In this document: positions 25,310-37,906 of the stretch, one piece after another | Layout of the letters: every line of letters starts with the position of its first letter | Position numbering within the stretch: position 1 is the first letter of the stretch | Origin: Dimorphilus gyrociliatus | Taxonomy: Eukaryota > Annelida > Polychaeta > Dinophilidae | Length of the DNA stretch: 64,000 bases | Reading direction: 5' to 3' | NCBI GenBank assembly: GCA_904063045.1 | Contig: CAJFCJ010000007.1 | Coordinates: forward strand, 1,991,404 to 2,055,403 | The notes under the pieces: generated by a model | What the model saw: only the letters and a program-made list of their open reading frames with translations | The model's database searches: none | What the model was told of the DNA's origin: nothing | Translations under genes and position numbers: made by a program

Positions 25310-25557
25310 TTATCGGATTTGACAAACTATCTGTCAAGAGAGTTATTCCCGACATAAAGTGATCAAAGTAACAACAAAGCAACATAAAAACTATTTAAAG
25401 TTGTGAAAATAGTATTTTAAATCATTTATTCCTATAAATAATATATGTATATACAGTATATATATATATATATATATTTAAAATTGCATTTTCAGGAATT
25501 TGCTATTGAAAATAAAAAATAAATATTCGTTTGCAAAATGTCAGAAAATTTTAATAA
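25310..25557. other. Convergent spacer with (TA)n tract
   Basis: 249 nt between the 3' ends of the SLC46 and calpain-15 genes. It holds a TATACAGTATA-centred TA repeat at about 25447-25477. Confidence 0.6.
25447..25477. repeat. (TA)n microsatellite with TATACAGTATA core
   Basis: Reverse-complement version of the core seen at 4517 and 13966. Confidence 0.9.
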
Positions 25558-28396
25558 TTAAAATGTTATTGGTCGTGGACAATGTAATCCTGAGACTGAT
25601 TCAACTAGAGGTGGATCATGGATTTCTTTGTCAGCCTTTGAGGTTTGAAGAACATGATGGATTGTAAATTTCTTGGATATTTCAACTTGAGATAGTATTT
25701 GAATTATTTGCCTTTATAAAATATAATTGACAGAATTAGTACAATACGTATATCTTAAAATTCGTATACGATTACCTATGATTTGAAGGAATGACATCTT
25801 GTGTTTTAAAGTCACTTCTAGTAGTGGTGACATTAGTGCTCTCTTTCGAGTCACATACCACACAAATATTATTCTCCGATTTATTTTCGACCATTACGAT
25901 GATGCCAGACCAATTTTTTGAAACGTAATAAGCATGTACACTATTTTTAATAATCTGCTTTCTGTTGCAATCGCCGCTCCTATACTTTTCTAAAATCATT
26001 TGAATCAATGCATCAGCTAGAATTCCTTCTGCATTCGGTACTTTTAGGCAACATAATCTAGCTCGTCTCGAAAAAAAACAGGAAAGCCTTCCCTCTATAT
26101 GCGAATCTCTGGCATTTGAATTCCACCGATTAAAACTGCAGCACAGCACAAAATAACTTCCAGGCTTCAAATTTGCATCACAATGAACAAACGGCGAAAT
26201 TTTTCTTTTCGAGGACTTGACTGCTGATTTAAATTTAACTTTATTTGCCGAAATTCTCTCAATAATTATAATACAAAGATCCCTTGAGTCTTTCTCCCCT
26301 GGCCTAAGAAAATAAATTGCATTCGATAAGACAAAACTGACAAGCCGTAAAAAATAATATTCTAAAACAATTACGCTCTATCGCATGGGAAAATAGTAAG
26401 ATCAACATCAGTTGATTCTTCAACAGTTAGGGTGCATAAATGAATTTCCGTTGTTGAACAGGTATTTTTTACAATGTTATAACCGACAGTTTCGGAGTTG
26501 TGATTAGGCATATATTTGCAAATATCGACAGAGTCAAAATACCTGTATGAAAAAATTTCAACAAATGTTAGAACGGGAAAATTTTCAATCACTAAATTAA
26601 TGGAATACTACGAAATTAAAATTGAACATACTGTATAAAATTTCTAAAACACTTACTTCATAAAATCTTCTTGAGATATGCAAAATTCTCCTTGTTGAAA
26701 ACCTTTATTGAGTGTTGAATGTTCATAAACTCCATTCCATAGTGGGGAATTTCTTGACCAGTCACCATTCCATTCGAAGCGTCCCCACGGATTACGCAAT
26801 TTCAATAATCGAACTGATGAGTTTACATTGAATGTCTTTACCTCTTCTACATCTAAAACAGAGTAAGCATGTCGAGGTCGAAGACCCACTGTGTCATATT
26901 CTTCATCTCTCAGATTCATATTACGACCTCCGCAAGAAGCTCCCATTAAGTACCTAGATTTTGGGATATAATTAATATATCAGACTTATTCAATTAATTT
27001 GATGAAAAGAAGAATTCTGACCCTTGATCTTTGGCACTAAGAAGAGTTGCCCAAACTAACCCCCTGTCAACCTCGGTTTCTACACCACCTGAATCTATGA
27101 TATTTATATCTGGTTATTACTGGAGTGTTTCTTTGTTATTGAATATGACTTACTTTCATTTTGCAAACTAATTGACCAGCAAGGAAATCCTGTTAAGGTT
27201 GACAAACCTTGCAAGCATCTCCCGTTAACAAGGGCTTCGTAGCATCCGAAAGCCTTCGCTGTGGCTTTCTCTATTAAAGGTACCCACAATTGCTTTGCTT
27301 TCGCTTGACTATACAGTAATCTTCCATTTTCGTCACACGGCAAGAGATCGTCAATTACTACTGTTGTCCACTTGCCCTGGATAAACAATCTTACTTGATA
27401 AACTCCCTCGGGACAAAATTCTTGACTAATCATGATGTTTTTTATTAATTGATTATATTCCGTGACAACTGCTAAAGCACTGAGAAACCAGCAATTCCCT
27501 AAATAGCCTTGAATTATATCTGAGGCCGATGCTATTTTATTAGGTTGAAAAACTGTCCATCTTTGATCTGATTCTTTCATCACTCTTGAAGGTCTAAGCC
27601 ATTGTTTTGCCGGATCTTCCTTCTGAGGTCCTGAATACACCCCTGAAATATATAAAGATTTTGCTCCAGGATAGAATGAAGCGTCAGTGAAAGGGTCTCT
27701 AAAGTTGCGACATGTTTTAATTATTCGATTTAAAATTTCTCTAGACTCTTGTTCGTCTTCTTCTCGTTGTTGTTCAACTGATGTGCTAACGTCAGAGTCT
27801 GATATTAATTCAGCCATCGTGTTTGTGGAATTCTTTCTAGTTAAGCAAATAGGGCATTTGAGAACATTCGCTTTGTACTGTGCTGTGCATACAGAACAAG
27901 TCTCTACATTTCGAGAATCTGCTTCCCAGTTCACACCTATACTTATTGTTTCTTTCTTGACATACAATTCACTTTTGCTAGCTCCACATATATCACAGTT
28001 CGTAGCAAAATAAGGACTTCTTCCATTACACTGAGAACAGGTCAGGTCCTTTGTCTTGTCATAGCAAGGCAGTATTTTTCTGATTGCCAAGGATTTGGAA
28101 CCTGATGGTGAATAGTTATTAATAGCAGACGTTTCGCATATAAAACACTTATGATGTTTAACATCATTGTGAAAGGTACACTTCGAACAAGCCCACTTAT
28201 TTGTATTTGCGTTTGGTTTGATGGCATGACATGAATCGCATGTCAATTCATTACTGTTTAAAAGTTCGCAATTGCCACACTTCCAGATGCATTCCAGGGA
28301 TTTCTGGGAACCACCACAGAAATAGCAACATGTAGTATCGATGTCGTTGGCTTTTGAGCAAATTTGACAATACCAAATATCTACCACACGAGCCAT
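25558..28396 (-). CDS. CAPN15: Calpain-15 / small optic lobes homologue
   Basis: Non-classical calpain with ubiquitin-binding-type zinc fingers. Exons in order: 27154-28396, 27022-27094, 26657-26953, 26375-26542, 25776-26303, 25558-25711; 820 aa, phases consistent. The N-terminal third has five RanBP2-like Zn fingers (first WYCQICSKAND, last ETCSVCTAQY), followed by an acidic spacer. In the peptidase C2 domain the triad is intact: Cys in GYLGNCWFLSAL, His in GLRPRHAYSVLDV, Asn in LRNPWGRFEWNG. The C-terminal SOL-homology region follows, with YFDSVDICK and NWSGIIVMVEN and the end SGLHCPRPITF. The start is the ATG just before RVVDIWYCQ; an in-frame upstream extension exists only with a non-ATG start. 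Intron 2 has an unusual donor, GTCAGA. Confidence 0.94.
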
Positions 28397-29996
28397 ATTT
28401 GATCTGTTGGTGCTGAAGAGATAGAAATCCTCCAAAATATAAGCGTATCAAATCATGTATAATTTAATCAGCGTTGTAGTATGTTATATCGTTTTATGAT
28501 AGTCATCTAAAAGCAATCATAAAGATAAACAGACCCGTAAAACAGCCGAAAAACCAGTTTATCATTTGGAAGCTTCCAATTCCCAATTGAACACTGCCTG
28601 AAAACTGGTATAACACTTAGATTTTTTATAATGTTTTACCAATTGAGGATTATAGATTTTTTTGACATGGAATAAATAAGAAAATAAATCCACTTGTTTT
28701 ATTTTTATAAAGTATCACTCAAAGGCAATAAAGTTTGATTTTACAACTTAATCATTATACTGGTTAGAATTATGTATATAATGATTTTCCTGGTTATGTG
28801 CCCAACTTTTTACATAGAATTTTTGTACTTTTAATTATTTCTGATAAAACTACGAATTGTTTGTCAATATAGGAAGGAAAATGGATAGTACTGCAGACAT
28901 ATCTGCGTAAAAAGTAATGACACAAATGCAGTAAGATAATATCGCTCAGTGCATACGGAAATTAATTTCAAATACAAATATATTGGATTACGAGCAATAT
29001 AACTGTTATGATATTAGTTTTCGAGGAATGGCAAAAGCCAAATAGAGAGAAATTTCAAGCAGTAACTGACGCTTTTCCTATATTTCAGAATTGTTTATTT
29101 GATTTCATTGAAAGACTAATAAAGTTTCGATATATATCTTAGTATATACAAACGAACATATACCGATACTTTATTTCCCTCAAACTAAAGAATTTAATCA
29201 ATAATGAGAATGATATCGAGAAATTAGTATCAAATGTAAGAATTTGATGAAAACCTGGTATCAAATGAAATTCCCTTAAGAATGACGGATTCCTATTAAA
29301 ATTTCTAATGAAGCCATCTTTCTACGATTTATATTTTGATATAACTGCTTATGGCGTTTAATTAAGAAAAAGCGTTATATGTAACAATTATATTTGTCAA
29401 TGTATTGGCTAATAGTATTGTGTGCTAAACGCAAAGAAAAAAAACATGTTTGTCTAACGTTCGACCATCGTTTTTTATGACGCTCGTTTTCCGTGTTGTT
29501 CATCGATTAAAGTCGGATTCAGTTTCAACCTAATTCTATTCACGTGGAAAGCTCAGCTGGCAGGTGCTATCAACATATTAGCATTTAATGGCTCTTCTTA
29601 TAGGAATAAATATGAATGGGCTTTCAAGTTGTAGTAAAAATAGGTAGTATGTATCTACTGGTAGCGATTATCCTTACAATTTTTCCGAATCAATCTCATT
29701 AATATCTAAGTAAATGAAATTGCTCTTAAATAGTACTTATGGGTTATATTAGTTCTGCAAACGGATACGAATAAAAAGAGGGATAAAATTATTATGTCTA
29801 TCTAAATCATTATTTATTAAAGATGATTACACCAATATTTTTCATTTAATATAAAAATAATTAAACTAATGCATATTACTTTGTTAAAATCTTGAATTGC
29901 AATTTCTAAATTAAGTAAAAAAGATTTGGAGAAAAACCGATTACAATCCATTTCTTGTTAACGTTGTTAAACCAAGTTTTATGTACTATTTAAGTT
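28397..29996. other. Intergenic between two minus-strand genes
   Basis: 1.6 kb of AT-rich sequence upstream of calpain-15 and downstream of the DUF4139 gene. No coding or RNA feature was recognised. Confidence 0.5.
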
Positions 29997-31904
29997 CTAT
30001 TCGTTATCATATATTTCTATTGTATCAATTTGTTTCGAGGCAGGATGTTCAATAGAATATTTTAGTAAGCAGGCTTTCTCTTTTCCACTACCTAGATCGA
30101 ATTCCCATTCAATGTTGTTTTGCTTATTTATTCTGATAGGCTTAGAATAATCCACTTTTTCCTGGGGTCCAAGTTTTAAACCGCAAGGCTCTATAAGATT
30201 GACTTTTATTTCATCGTCCACAGATTGGGGAACTCTATCTATAACTGTAATATGTATTGGAAATGCCTTTGTGTTCTTAACAACAATATTTTGTGAATAT
30301 GTTGTCATAGTCGATCTGTGCACCCATCCAGTTCTTTCTTTGAATTTTTGTTCTGGTTTGAAATCAATGCGAACTGATAAATCTCTTCCTAAATCGCAGC
30401 TGAACTCTTCCTTTGGTGAGACCGCTTTGAAATCCGTTTTTGCAACGAAATTGTTGTCAAAGAAAATATTACCTTTTCCGGGGAAAAATGCGTAGTCTGA
30501 GTTGTTTGTAACCTTGGCTATTAGGTAGGCATGAGCTGCTTTCCTTGGTACGGTCTTATATTGAAATTGAGCTTGCAAATCCAATACTGCAATGCAGACC
30601 TTGTGCTCAACTTGGTCCGATGGTATAGTAGCAGGCTTCGAAACTTCAAACGTTGTGCTAGTTAAATATTCATTTACTTCTGCACTCTCTTCACACATTT
30701 CCAAAATTTCGCTGGTGTCATGTGAAGCATATGAAGCTCTGGATCTAGATTTTTTTAACGCCACACTGGTCATCATCATTCTAGCTGGGGGAGGTAAACC
30801 CTTACTTTCTACAGTAGCAAAAGAAAAGATAATCAAACATATAACACCTTCAATAAATATTTGTATATAACTTACTAGTTCTTTCCTCATAAGGCACGAA
30901 CCTAAAATAATATTAAAAAGAATAAATAATCATGCTATATAGCTTATTAATCTAATACTCATTAAATAAAAACAAACATACTTAGGTTTTAGACTAAGTT
31001 GAAAATTGCCAAGCTTAGGGAGATTGCCACCTATAGAGGGTGTAGCAGATGAAAGAAAAACTTGACAAGCGTTCCAATCTTCTTCGGTTGTTTGTTTTAT
31101 CAAGCCATAGTAGTGTATCTAAAAAGGAGTGGTATTCTATTAGGATGATTAAAATTTGTGAATCCGACTTACCTTTAGAGTTTGATCAATCGAACTAACA
31201 CGTATATCGTACTTCGGTTTCCAGGAAGCATTCATTACAACGTAACTTATCATAATTTCGATATCCCCTTCCGCTGCACCATCAACATATATTGACAATT
31301 GACGAGTCTTTGTTTTAGTCACTTTGTGAAATAGATTAGATATTTTCTCTCTTAATTTTCTCTCTTTTTCTCTGCACTCTTCTATTTCTCTGTTTGTATC
31401 CAATATTCCCGTACTAATCTTTTCCATAGATGTTCCATAAGAGTTTACAAAGCTGACAAATGATGTTACGAATTCCTCATTAAAATTTTTATCTTTTTCT
31501 GGTATGTTTTTTCCAAAATTTTCGAGAACATTCTTTTGACTTTGAAGGGTTTGTGCAGATTTTTCCAAGTATGCAATTTTTTGTGTAAGCTCTTTTAATT
31601 CGTTTTCTAATTCGGCTTTTTTAATATCCGCCTCATTTCTCTTCTCTTCTTCTACTTTCTCTAAGCAAGTTCGATCGGTTTTCACGATTACATCAACAAT
31701 AGAACCATGACCTTTTCCTTCAACTCTAAGAGACTCACTATCCAAATACTCACTTAGTTCTTTAATAACAATTTCGTTTTCTCCTTTTCCGATCTTCGTA
31801 GATAATTGACGGGTCACTTCCGCTCTATCCAAAAAGACAACGACTTTAACAGTTTCCAACTTGTGCATTAAAATATCACTTTTTGCATTTGTTTCTTCGG
31901 CCAT
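29997..31904 (-). CDS. DUF4140/DUF4139 domain protein (F37C4.5-like)
   Basis: Family found in nematodes and other invertebrates, fungi and bacteria; function unknown. Exons in order 31173-31904, 30982-31118, 30876-30901 (26 nt), 29997-30808; 568 aa. The N-terminal DUF4140 domain (VVVFLDRAEVTRQL, about 18-100) leads into a coiled coil (about 85-195, repeated Glu/Lys/Leu), then the DUF4139 beta-rich part (ASWKPKYDIRVSS, YYGLIKQTTEEDW, TPSIGGNLPKLG, then FFDNNFVAKTDF and the terminal WEFDLGSGKEKA). No signal peptide is visible; the first Met follows an upstream spacer with no acceptor. The order N-terminal domain, coiled coil, long beta domain matches the family. Confidence 0.9.
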
Positions 31905-32974
31905 TTTGTTCAGGTTTCTATCCGATATTGTCTGAGAATGAATCAGCTATAGTGATATTATGAAATATTGCTTATCACGTGATTTAGTAGAAGTATTTCA
32001 CATAGTAAATATTCCCTTTCGAAATGGCTGATTTACAACATGTATTGATCTGTAGATATTCTTAGATACGTATATAGGCCTATATAATGAGTACATTTCA
32101 AGTATTGTGAAAGGAAATAATGAAATATTATTGACTAATTGAAATAATTTCAAAGATTACTCATTTCCTCTATTTTCGATTTTAACTGTCTATCTGTTGG
32201 CATAACATTTCCACCATTTGTTTATATAGTAAACGATATAAAAGTTTATAAAGCTATTTTTTCGCCATCCACCAGCGTTAATTCATAAGGAGACGGAATG
32301 AAAGAAGAAAAAAAATCTAATCTTTCCATCGTCCGCCGTCACGATTCTGTAGGGTTTCTTGTCGTCTTCGTTTGCAGCTTGTATCACGAACGTGCAACGT
32401 TTAGTAAATTGGATTATTATGTTAATAGTGTTATTACGAAAGTTTACGTATGGTAAATTATATACGAATTCGTCACGCACAGTACATTCACATTGACATA
32501 ATACTCGTAAAGGCCAAAGAGATCACAAGTCTGCCTAATTTTATAGTCTGGCGCCATATCTTCTTCCGTGTTTGGCATCAATTTAACAAGAACGATCCGG
32601 TCCCTATTTAACCATTTGCCACCAATTCAATAATCGAGTGCTATATATTTCGCTATTGCCTTTGCGTGCAATTGCTCAGAATTCATTAATTTTTCTCTTT
32701 TAGTCTTACCAAAAGCGTAACCTACAAAGACTACGATTTCATATAAAATTGTCGTTAATTATTCACAAAGCCACTACTAATACCATTGCATAATGTATAT
32801 AGAACGTTTTATCGCTTATTACATAACTTATATAGATAAATACATAAATGAGAGCTCAGCTGCTAGTGCCGCGTCACGTGACTTAAAAGCAAGGCACACT
32901 GGGTAATAGGGCTATGTTGGCGTTTACAGACCGTCACTTAGTTGCGTCACTGCGGCGTCTAATGGATAAACACA
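31905..32974. other. Divergent intergenic region
   Basis: About 1.07 kb between the start of the minus-strand DUF4139 gene and the first exon of the plus-strand SUEL gene B, so it should hold both promoters. An open minus-strand stretch at 32283-32480 has some coding-like codons but no splice context that I can connect. Confidence 0.4.
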
Positions 32975-35024
32975 ATGACTAGCATTCTGTATGAATTTTC
33001 GTTTGGAATAATTTTCTTCAGCTTGGTAAATTTAAACTCAGGTATGGTGCTTTATTTCATATCTTCTAAAGATAGAAGCGGTTGCTTTCTCATCTCTCCT
33101 CTCTGCGGAGAAAAAAGTTGCAGTCTTGGCATAAGTAATATGTGAAAATTTATTTTTTACAGTTTGCTCAGATGAAATTTGTACCGGAGAGAAATTTAAT
33201 GCTAATTGCGGGGCAAACAAAATTATAAAAGCGAATGAGGCTTATTACGGAAGAATGTCTATAGAAAGTAAATGCGTGCTGTCAAATGCTATGGGTAACC
33301 TCGGCTGCCGAACAAACATTCTTCCGTTCATAGACTGGCTTTGTTCTGGCAGAAGAAGTTGTTCCTCATATGTACCTCACGCGAAAATGAAAATAATGAA
33401 TGGAATAACACGAGCCTGCAACGAAGAACTGCAAAGCTACTTAAAGGTGGAGTACGACTGTGTGGAAGGTAATATTCCATTGTTCGAAAGCAACGGCACG
33501 CGACGGTGGCGAATGCCGTACATTGATTAGACCCAAGGCGATTATAATGAGTGTAAGCTTGATTGCCTTACGCCAAGAACGTGCCACGTGCCTTAGGGGT
33601 TTCATAAAAGGAAATATACTAAGCAAAGAATGTATTCATTTAAAAAAAAACTTTTGTGCTCGTGTACTGGATAAGTGGATATCATGCACCATTACACAGA
33701 ATATTCATGCATTCTATACAACTACAAAGAAAACAAAAAAGAAAACTTATATTTATTTAAGATGTATTTGCAGCTTTACAGTGCCGGGATATGCGCTCCA
33801 CTATGACATTATCATCAGAAAAGGGCAACTTAGTTGCTTCCTCCTCTTACGATTGTCGCTACAAGATCAAAGCTGCCCAAGTTCACCATCGGATTCGATT
33901 AACCTTACTCGACTTTACTGCCTTTAGAACGAATGGTTCCTGGAGCAATACCAAATATCGACATAACTCCAAAGTTCTTTTCACGGTCTCCGACCAAAGT
34001 ACCAACCAACGATATACAAGTACCATGCAAAGGAGATCAGTAGTTTACGTTAGTGAAAGACCGGAAATTGACGTCAGCATTATGAAACTGGAACGGGAGT
34101 TTGGAAGCTTTATCTTGCAATACGAAGGTTTCATTCTATTTTTAATTTTTCCTTTAGTCAGTATAGCTGTATCTATTTCTCTTAGTCTTTTATATTGAGT
34201 GTGTTAATTTAACTCATTATCTCCTTTAATGTAAATTAGGTCGAGGTTAATTATTTCCTCTAAGATAAGGTATGCATTAATGCGTGTACTCGATAATTCA
34301 TCTTAAACTCTCCGGGCAGCAGTAATAATTGAATTTTTTTTTTAATTAAAAAAATGTAGCAATCGGCTGCAAAAGATTACAAGAAGATCCCAAATACTTG
34401 TATAAATATGGTGAATTAAAAGTGTCAATCAGCTGCAAGGATAAAGATATCTTAACTATTTTCGAATGTAAAGGAGTTGACTGGATTGGAGAATACCCAA
34501 ATTGCGTTTCGGAAGTTAAAGAGAAAGTTTTTGATATACCCTACGGTAAATAATGAAAATGAAATATTAGCAGAAAGAAACACTAATAAGTGTATGTTTT
34601 TCTTTTCAAAAAAATGCAGGCGTATTAGTGTCTATCATTATTGCGGCGTCTTTAATCTTGGGGGTTGTTATTCTCGTATGCGGACTCGTTTTTCTACAGT
34701 GGTGAGTGAAAGAAAAATAGACTCTTTTAAGTAAATTATAAGGAACGAATAATAAATACTTTCCATTCCTATTCATGTAGGCGTCGAAATAAAGAAATAT
34801 ACAAGGAAACTACTTTAAGAAAACCGATTGGTGCTCGTAAACTTGCACAGCAGCAAAAAGAAGGAATTTCACAAAACGAACCCCTGTATAATGAATACTC
34901 TAGGATAGACTACCAACAGGTAGCGCCTCGAGAGGTTTGTCCCCACCGACCGATCTATTATGAATTGGACACTTCTTCCAAATCGGGCCGAGAAAACGGC
35001 TGCGACACTCGCGTAACCGTATAA
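32975..35024 (+). CDS. SUEL lectin / CUB-like / CCP single-pass receptor, paralogue B
   Basis: Predicted surface receptor, 412 aa. Exons: 32975-33041 (signal peptide, FGIIFFSLVN core), 33163-33468 (SUEL; AYYGRMS, SYLKVEYDC), 33774-34127 (CUB-like; CRYKIKAA, IRLTLLDF), 34360-34545 (CCP; VDWIGEYPNC), 34620-34701 (TM, 82 nt; SLILGVVILVCGLVF) and 34781-35024 (tail). Phases are 1,1,1,1,2. The 80-residue tail carries several tyrosines, including IDYQQV, which fits the ITIM-like pattern [IVLS]xYxx[VIL], plus PLYNEY and IYYELD, and ends in RVTV. Exon plan matches the tandem neighbour at 35743. The intron after 34127 has a weak donor (GTTTCA) and its first 70 nt stay open, encoding a hydrophobic C-terminus. 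No described orthologue comes to mind; the SUEL family includes latrophilin and EVA-1 modules. Confidence 0.85.
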
Positions 35025-35742
35025 GTAAGTATCGTATACAAACAATATACTCTATTTATATACTTTTATTTATATATGCAATTTATGTTTATATTGGTAA
35101 ATATGCGTAATGAAAGTGAAATATGTATTTTATAAATATACTTTTTCCAAACAATTAACTCTACAATGTATACCCTAAAAAGACGAATAGAATGAATTAA
35201 CATATCAAGCAACAAGTATATACATTTCCGTGATCAATGAGACCGGTGCCGGAATAAAAAGCAAGAAAAAGTTGTACAAACATTATTTCACACACTCGAT
35301 TGATTTAACATCTGCTATTGCTTTTATCATTGGCCCTGTTGTTGTAATGCTTTTATACAGCAGGGGCGCGTAACAGCATACGTGCGCATTCGATTATTAC
35401 GAGAGGAGAGAGGCGTTAAGAGAATTAACTGCTAATCCGTTTTCGAATTGAAAAGAGAGCGCTACTGACGACTCTCAACAACCACTCTTCGCACAGCTTT
35501 CGTACAGAAATCAAAGGATTGATCAACTGCTTTCTTCACTCTACAGTCTCAGACTTCTCATCTTTCATATTCTTCTATCTACTATTCAATATTCAACAAT
35601 AATATTACTTTCCAAATAATACTTCTGTAATATACAACAGCAATAGATTGTTCTTTTCACTGTGGAAAAGAGACACCTTCGCTTTCAAATTATTTTCTCA
35701 TTTGGATTGCTTATAATGTGAAACGATTCTAGAAGAGGAAGG
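35025..35742. other. Intergenic between tandem SUEL genes
   Basis: AT-rich then mixed sequence upstream of paralogue C. No extra exon was recognised. Confidence 0.5.
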
Positions 35743-37906
35743 ATGCTTATAGTCACCGTGTTACTCGTCTTCGTAAACTTCACGTTCGCATCGGGTGGTA
35801 AGTACGTTTCTTGTTTTCTTTTCCCACGATCTATTTTACCCCCAGCGTGTGTTACTCGTTTGTTAGACTTACATGTTTTTTTTATACATTGGATGTAGGC
35901 TGAATGCAAATTAATGTAAATATGCGAACACGCTAATTTAACTATTAAATCCATAAAAAGGAAAGAAATCGTGATCGTTTGACAAGACAAATAACCCTAA
36001 GTAGAAATAAAATGATGACAATAACGAAAAAACAATCAAATAAAGTCAAATAGGCCGATAAAACACATGAGAAAAAGACTAAAACTAAAAAATAGCTAAT
36101 ATATACAATAGAGTGGGGAGAAGGGGCAGTTCTAAGTACATCTCTATAGCATAAAACGTACTCTTCCCGCTGAAGTCTATAATTTTTCAATTATTTGCCT
36201 CGAGTCGCTGGGTACGTAGCTAATTTCCTGACAAGCTGCGAAGCTTTGCGAGGGAACATTGAATAAAATTCTCTCGAGAGAACTACGGCCTTAATAACGA
36301 ACGACAACTATATAGAGCCTGTCGTGGCCCGGCCTCTCGGAAACAACAGCAGCACGCAAGCCGTGGCATGAAAAAAACATTCTTTTTCTTTCCCAACTCT
36401 CCCTCCCTCTCTGTCTTGTTCTAATCTGCTTTTATTCTTATTCGAGTTTATCTTTTCTTTCTTTCATCTTCATGTTTATTTATTTCTCGTTTACTTATTG
36501 TGAACTCGTTACCTTTTTCGCCTTTTTAAAGGAATGTTCGATGAGAAATGCCATGGCCAGATAATCTTCAATTGTTCAGAACAATCAGTAATAATTATGA
36601 AGCAAGCTCGCTATGGACGGATGGAAGATAGTAAGTGCCCAATAGGTTCAGATGGTATCGGATGTTGGGCCGACGTTATGCCAATTTTAGCTAGCAGATG
36701 TTCTGGCAGGGGTAGCTGCACTGCAATACCAACTGACCAAATGGTTGAATTTAAAAAGAACAATACAAAAGGGAATCAGAAATGCAGTCCTCTACAACTA
36801 CAAGATAATTTAAGAGTGGAATATGAGTGTCAGCAAGTGGTCCTCCCGTCCAAAAGTGCCGCCTGCGTCATCGATGATAAGAGATTCGGCAATATTTCTT
36901 CTCATCACTCCCGTTTATCTGGGTGCGGTTTTGATACGAATCCAATTCTTATTCAACCACCTACTGATAAACATGAGATAACTATGAAATTAATATATTT
37001 TGGCCGATCGCAAAACAATCTTTTGGGTTTTACTAAAGATTTAAATTCTGGTGAGCTAAAATCTATACATGACTCCTCATCAATTCTTTTGGAGAAAGTC
37101 AAAAGCAGAATAGAAATTTCGTTCACGGAGTCCGTTAAAAAGGGACATTTGAAGGACGTCAATTTTCTAGTCTCATTTCAAGGTTCGCATTTTAACTTAT
37201 TCCCACCAGAAGGAAACAAAACGTACAATAAATAATGAAATCACATTTGTGCCATGTTTCAGTTGTGAAAGATTGCGAGCCGATTCGCGTGGATGACGAC
37301 CAATTGGTAACGCGAGTCGGATCGACGTTGATCATACGGTGCAAGACGACCGATCAGGAATGGAAGATAGAATGTATCAGATCGACTTGGTTCGGTGATC
37401 GGGGTGAATGCGCGAAAAGTGAAGCTTCCGCTTCGAAAGGTTTTAATGGCATACCGTATGGTAAAGCCTCTTTTTTTCTTTTCTACCCATATCGATCAAT
37501 TTTATAATTAACGACCTTTTCATTCCACTCGACAGAAGTCTCTATTGCAATTATCATAGGCGTCGCGCTCATAATTGGCGTTATTGTTCTCATATCGGGA
37601 TTATTGTGTCTACAATGGTAAGCATACGACAAGTTCGTTTTATGCGAAGTCTCCCAATAAACAGCTACGCGAAACAAGCTTAATAAAACTGTCGCAATTG
37701 CTTAGTATAAATTATAAAACAACGCCTTCTTCCTAAACAGGCAGAGACAAAAGAATCTTCGAGCTCAACAGGCTATCTACGCAAGTACAAAGGCGACATC
37801 TAACGATTACCCGGAAAACCTTTACGCAACTATAGCTGACTGTCCGAACTGTAGACAGGAAAAAAATCATCAAAGACATTTATAATACGTACTTTTTTTA
37901 TTATTA
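35743..37906 (+). CDS. SUEL lectin / CUB-like / CCP single-pass receptor, paralogue C
   Basis: Predicted surface receptor, 383 aa. Exons: 35743-35797 (signal peptide, LIVTVLLVFVNFTFASG), 36532-37182 (SUEL plus CUB-like in one exon; QARYGRME, CSGRGSC, LRVEYEC; then SRLSGCGF and VNFLVSFQ), 37263-37460 (CCP; DCEPIRVDDD, CIRSTWFGDRGEC), 37536-37617 (TM, 82 nt; IAIIIGVALIIGVIVLISGLL) and 37741-37906 (tail). The tail is about 55 residues with tyrosines at AIYAST, NDYPENLYATI and YNTYFFYY; LYATI resembles an SH2-docking site. Same phases as paralogue B. The donor ending the CUB-like exon is weak (GTTCGC); reading through it gives an early stop and a secreted form. A poly(A) signal lies at 37962. Sequence similarity between B and C is moderate, so the duplication is not recent. 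Confidence 0.85.

Noticed and set aside
32283-32480. Minus-strand open stretch with coding-like codons (QAANEDDKKPYRIV)
   Set aside because: No start, acceptor or donor that links it to the DUF4139 gene or to another exon; no family recognised. Left as unassigned.
33460-33927. Open frame of 155 codons overlapping the SUEL paralogue B second intron
   Set aside because: It runs across an intron and into the CUB-like exon in the wrong frame; splicing 33468 to 33774 restores the family reading, as in paralogues A and C.
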